This document shows, piece by piece, positions 43,535 through 46,037 of a DNA stretch of 46,037 nucleotides. The notes under the pieces were generated by a model. It was given only the letters and a program-made list of their open reading frames with translations. It had not been told where the DNA came from and made no database searches. The position numbers and the translations under genes are program-made. This DNA is from Alphaproteobacteria bacterium (lineage in GTDB: Bacteria; Pseudomonadota; Alphaproteobacteria; Rhodobacterales; Rhodobacteraceae): positions 1 through 46,037 of the forward strand of contig JAJRPO010000006.1 of the NCBI GenBank assembly GCA_024280735.1, in the 5' to 3' direction. Positions within the stretch are counted from its first letter, which is position 1; the number at the start of each line of letters is the position of its first letter.

Positions 43535-45022
43535 ATGACATCTACACAGGCCTACACCGATTTGATGGCGCATATGCGCGATGTTACGGCTTTGTCACAA
43601 GTTTCCGGCCTGCTCGGTTGGGATCAGGAAACGACCATGGCCAAAGGCTCCGCCAAGCAGCGTGCCGAATGGCAAAGTGCAATGAGCGCGGTTATCCACG
43701 CGAAAAAAACTGATCCCAAGATTGGTGACTGGTTGGCTGCAATTGACGCCAGCGGATTGGCGGCGATGGAACGGGGCAATTTGCGGGTGATCCAAAACAG
43801 CTTTGCGCGGCAATCGCGTGTCCCTGCGGATCTTGCCGTCGAAATTGCCCGTGTGACGTCCGAGGCACAGGGTATTTGGGCCAAAGCGCGTGAAGCGGGT
43901 AACTTCGCCGATTTTCAGCCCACACTGTCCGAGGTCTTGAACCTGCGCCGCCAAGAGGCCACGGCTTTGGCCAATGGCGGCGATCACTATGATGCGTTGC
44001 TGGAGGATTACGAGCCGGGAATGACAGCCGCAGAATTGGACGTTTTGCTCGGTGGCTTGCGCACGGGTTTGGTCGATTTACGCGAACGGATCGGCGACAG
44101 CACTGTTCAGATACCGGATTTGCAAGGCAGTTTCTCTCAAGATCAGCAAATGCTGATCGCGGGCGAACTGGCCTCTGCATTTGGGTATGATTATAGCCGT
44201 GGGCGCCTTGATCTGGCGGTTCACCCGTTTTCATCCGGCAATTTTAACGATGTCCGCATCACCACGCGGGTGGTGGAACGGGATCCGTTTAACTGTTTTT
44301 ATTCCACAATACACGAAGTTGGCCACGCGGTTTATGAACAGAACATCAATCACCTTCACGGCCTGACGCCAATCGGGCAGGGGGCCAGCATGGGAGTGCA
44401 TGAATCCCAAAGCCGGATTTTTGAAAACCAGCTGGGCCGCAGTCGTGCATTCACCGGATTTCTGTATACGCGCATGTGTGAAGTATTCGGTGATTTTGGT
44501 GTTGATAACGCGGAAACTTTCTACCGCGTGGTTAATAAACTGCGCAAAGGGTTCATTCGCACCGAGGCTGATGAGGTGCAATATAACCTGCATGTCTTGC
44601 TACGGTATGATCTGGAGCGGTCATTGATTGCAGGTGATCTGGAGGTGGCTGATCTGGAGGCCGCATGGAATGATCGTTTCAAAGCTGACTTTGGCTATGA
44701 TGTAGAGGGTGCTGCCAATGGCGTGCTGCAAGATGTGCATTGGTCGGTTGGCTTGATGGGCTATTTCCCGACGTATTCGCTGGGGAATATCTTTGCGGGC
44801 GAATTATATGTGGGTTTGCGGGATGCTTTACCTGATTTGGACAGCGATCTTGCTCGGGGGGATACCAACAAAGCAATTGCCTGGCTGGGCGATAAAATCC
44901 ATCAATATGGATCGGTCTATGAACCGTCGAAAGTTATGGAAATGGCAGTGGGTCACAAACCGACCGAGGCACCACTGCTGGCTTATCTAAACCAGAAATT
45001 TGGCGATATTTACAATCTGTAA
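43535..45022 (+). CDS. M32-family carboxypeptidase (Taq type)
   Basis: A 495-residue metallocarboxypeptidase from ATG 43535, with GAGG upstream; the frame is open upstream inside ctaA but without family signal. Zinc motif HEVGHAVYEQ, then HESQSRIFENQLG (third ligand Glu), and GxxxR-type C-terminal blocks. It trims C-terminal residues in the cytoplasm. Cotranscribed with ctaA. Confidence 0.93.
   Translation: MTSTQAYTDLMAHMRDVTALSQVSGLLGWDQETTMAKGSAKQRAEWQSAMSAVIHAKKTDPKIGDWLAAIDASGLAAMERGNLRVIQNSFARQSRVPADLAVEIARVTSEAQGIWAKAREAGNFADFQPTLSEVLNLRRQEATALANGGDHYDALLEDYEPGMTAAELDVLLGGLRTGLVDLRERIGDSTVQIPDLQGSFSQDQQMLIAGELASAFGYDYSRGRLDLAVHPFSSGNFNDVRITTRVVERDPFNCFYSTIHEVGHAVYEQNINHLHGLTPIGQGASMGVHESQSRIFENQLGRSRAFTGFLYTRMCEVFGDFGVDNAETFYRVVNKLRKGFIRTEADEVQYNLHVLLRYDLERSLIAGDLEVADLEAAWNDRFKADFGYDVEGAANGVLQDVHWSVGLMGYFPTYSLGNIFAGELYVGLRDALPDLDSDLARGDTNKAIAWLGDKIHQYGSVYEPSKVMEMAVGHKPTEAPLLAYLNQKFGDIYNL

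Positions 45023-46037
<1,015 letters not shown>

Overview
The window looks like chromosome of a marine Rhodobacterales (Roseobacter-type) alphaproteobacterium. The reasons are: a recA with a GAAC-N7-GAAC SOS box, a CckA-type hybrid kinase, a zwf-pgl-pgi operon, a B12/folate methyl-transfer module (ASKHA activator, pterin-binding methyltransferase, MetF-like protein, 'virulence factor' protein), and a recA-alaS-DUF1330-DUF1330 order. This assignment rests on gene content and protein style only; there is no rRNA, no tRNA and no CRISPR array in the window.

Region 1 (1-3837) is the late end of a prophage: an alanine-rich tail-fibre protein carrying an SGNH esterase, a LamG-like protein, a holin-like protein, an M15 endolysin, a second small holin-like protein, and an overlapping Rz/Rz1 spanin pair. 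Region 2 (about 3870-9670) is accessory DNA at the prophage edge: a DUF4760 membrane protein, about 0.8 kb of AT-rich DNA without a convincing gene, an HNH/SEC-C protein with an 11-G tract, and a tightly overlapping three-gene operon (XRE-ASCH regulator, PIN-GNAT-PUA-like protein, archaeal-adenylate-kinase-like P-loop protein) behind a perfect 11-bp inverted-repeat operator. This operon is my best candidate for an undescribed toxin-antitoxin or anti-phage system. A DUF2235/Tle1-like lipase follows.

Region 3 (10.9-31 kb) is mostly chromosomal metabolism. It holds sugar-phosphate oxidation (zwf, pgl, pgi), a radical SAM protein, the RACo-like ferredoxin/ASKHA activator, a VTT-type membrane protein, a cytochrome c and a cytochrome P460 in divergent orientation, a TetR gene facing a DUF3995 gene across paired operators, the C1 operon (virulence factor-metF-mtgA), a Ppx/GppA phosphatase, rlmE, a DoeB-like deacylase, a 630-residue RTX protein with an unfamiliar N-terminal repeat, an agmatinase-family enzyme and a TDT-family transporter.

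Region 4 (31-45 kb) is core housekeeping: guaB, an RsmB-family methyltransferase, cckA (its two transmembrane segments lie in another frame across a slippery T6G site), a small sulfotransferase-like gene, recA, alaS with two DUF1330 genes, an SMR transporter, a TfoX-domain protein, trmJ, ctaA and an M32 carboxypeptidase. An IS110-family element begins about 20 bp after the carboxypeptidase and runs off the window.
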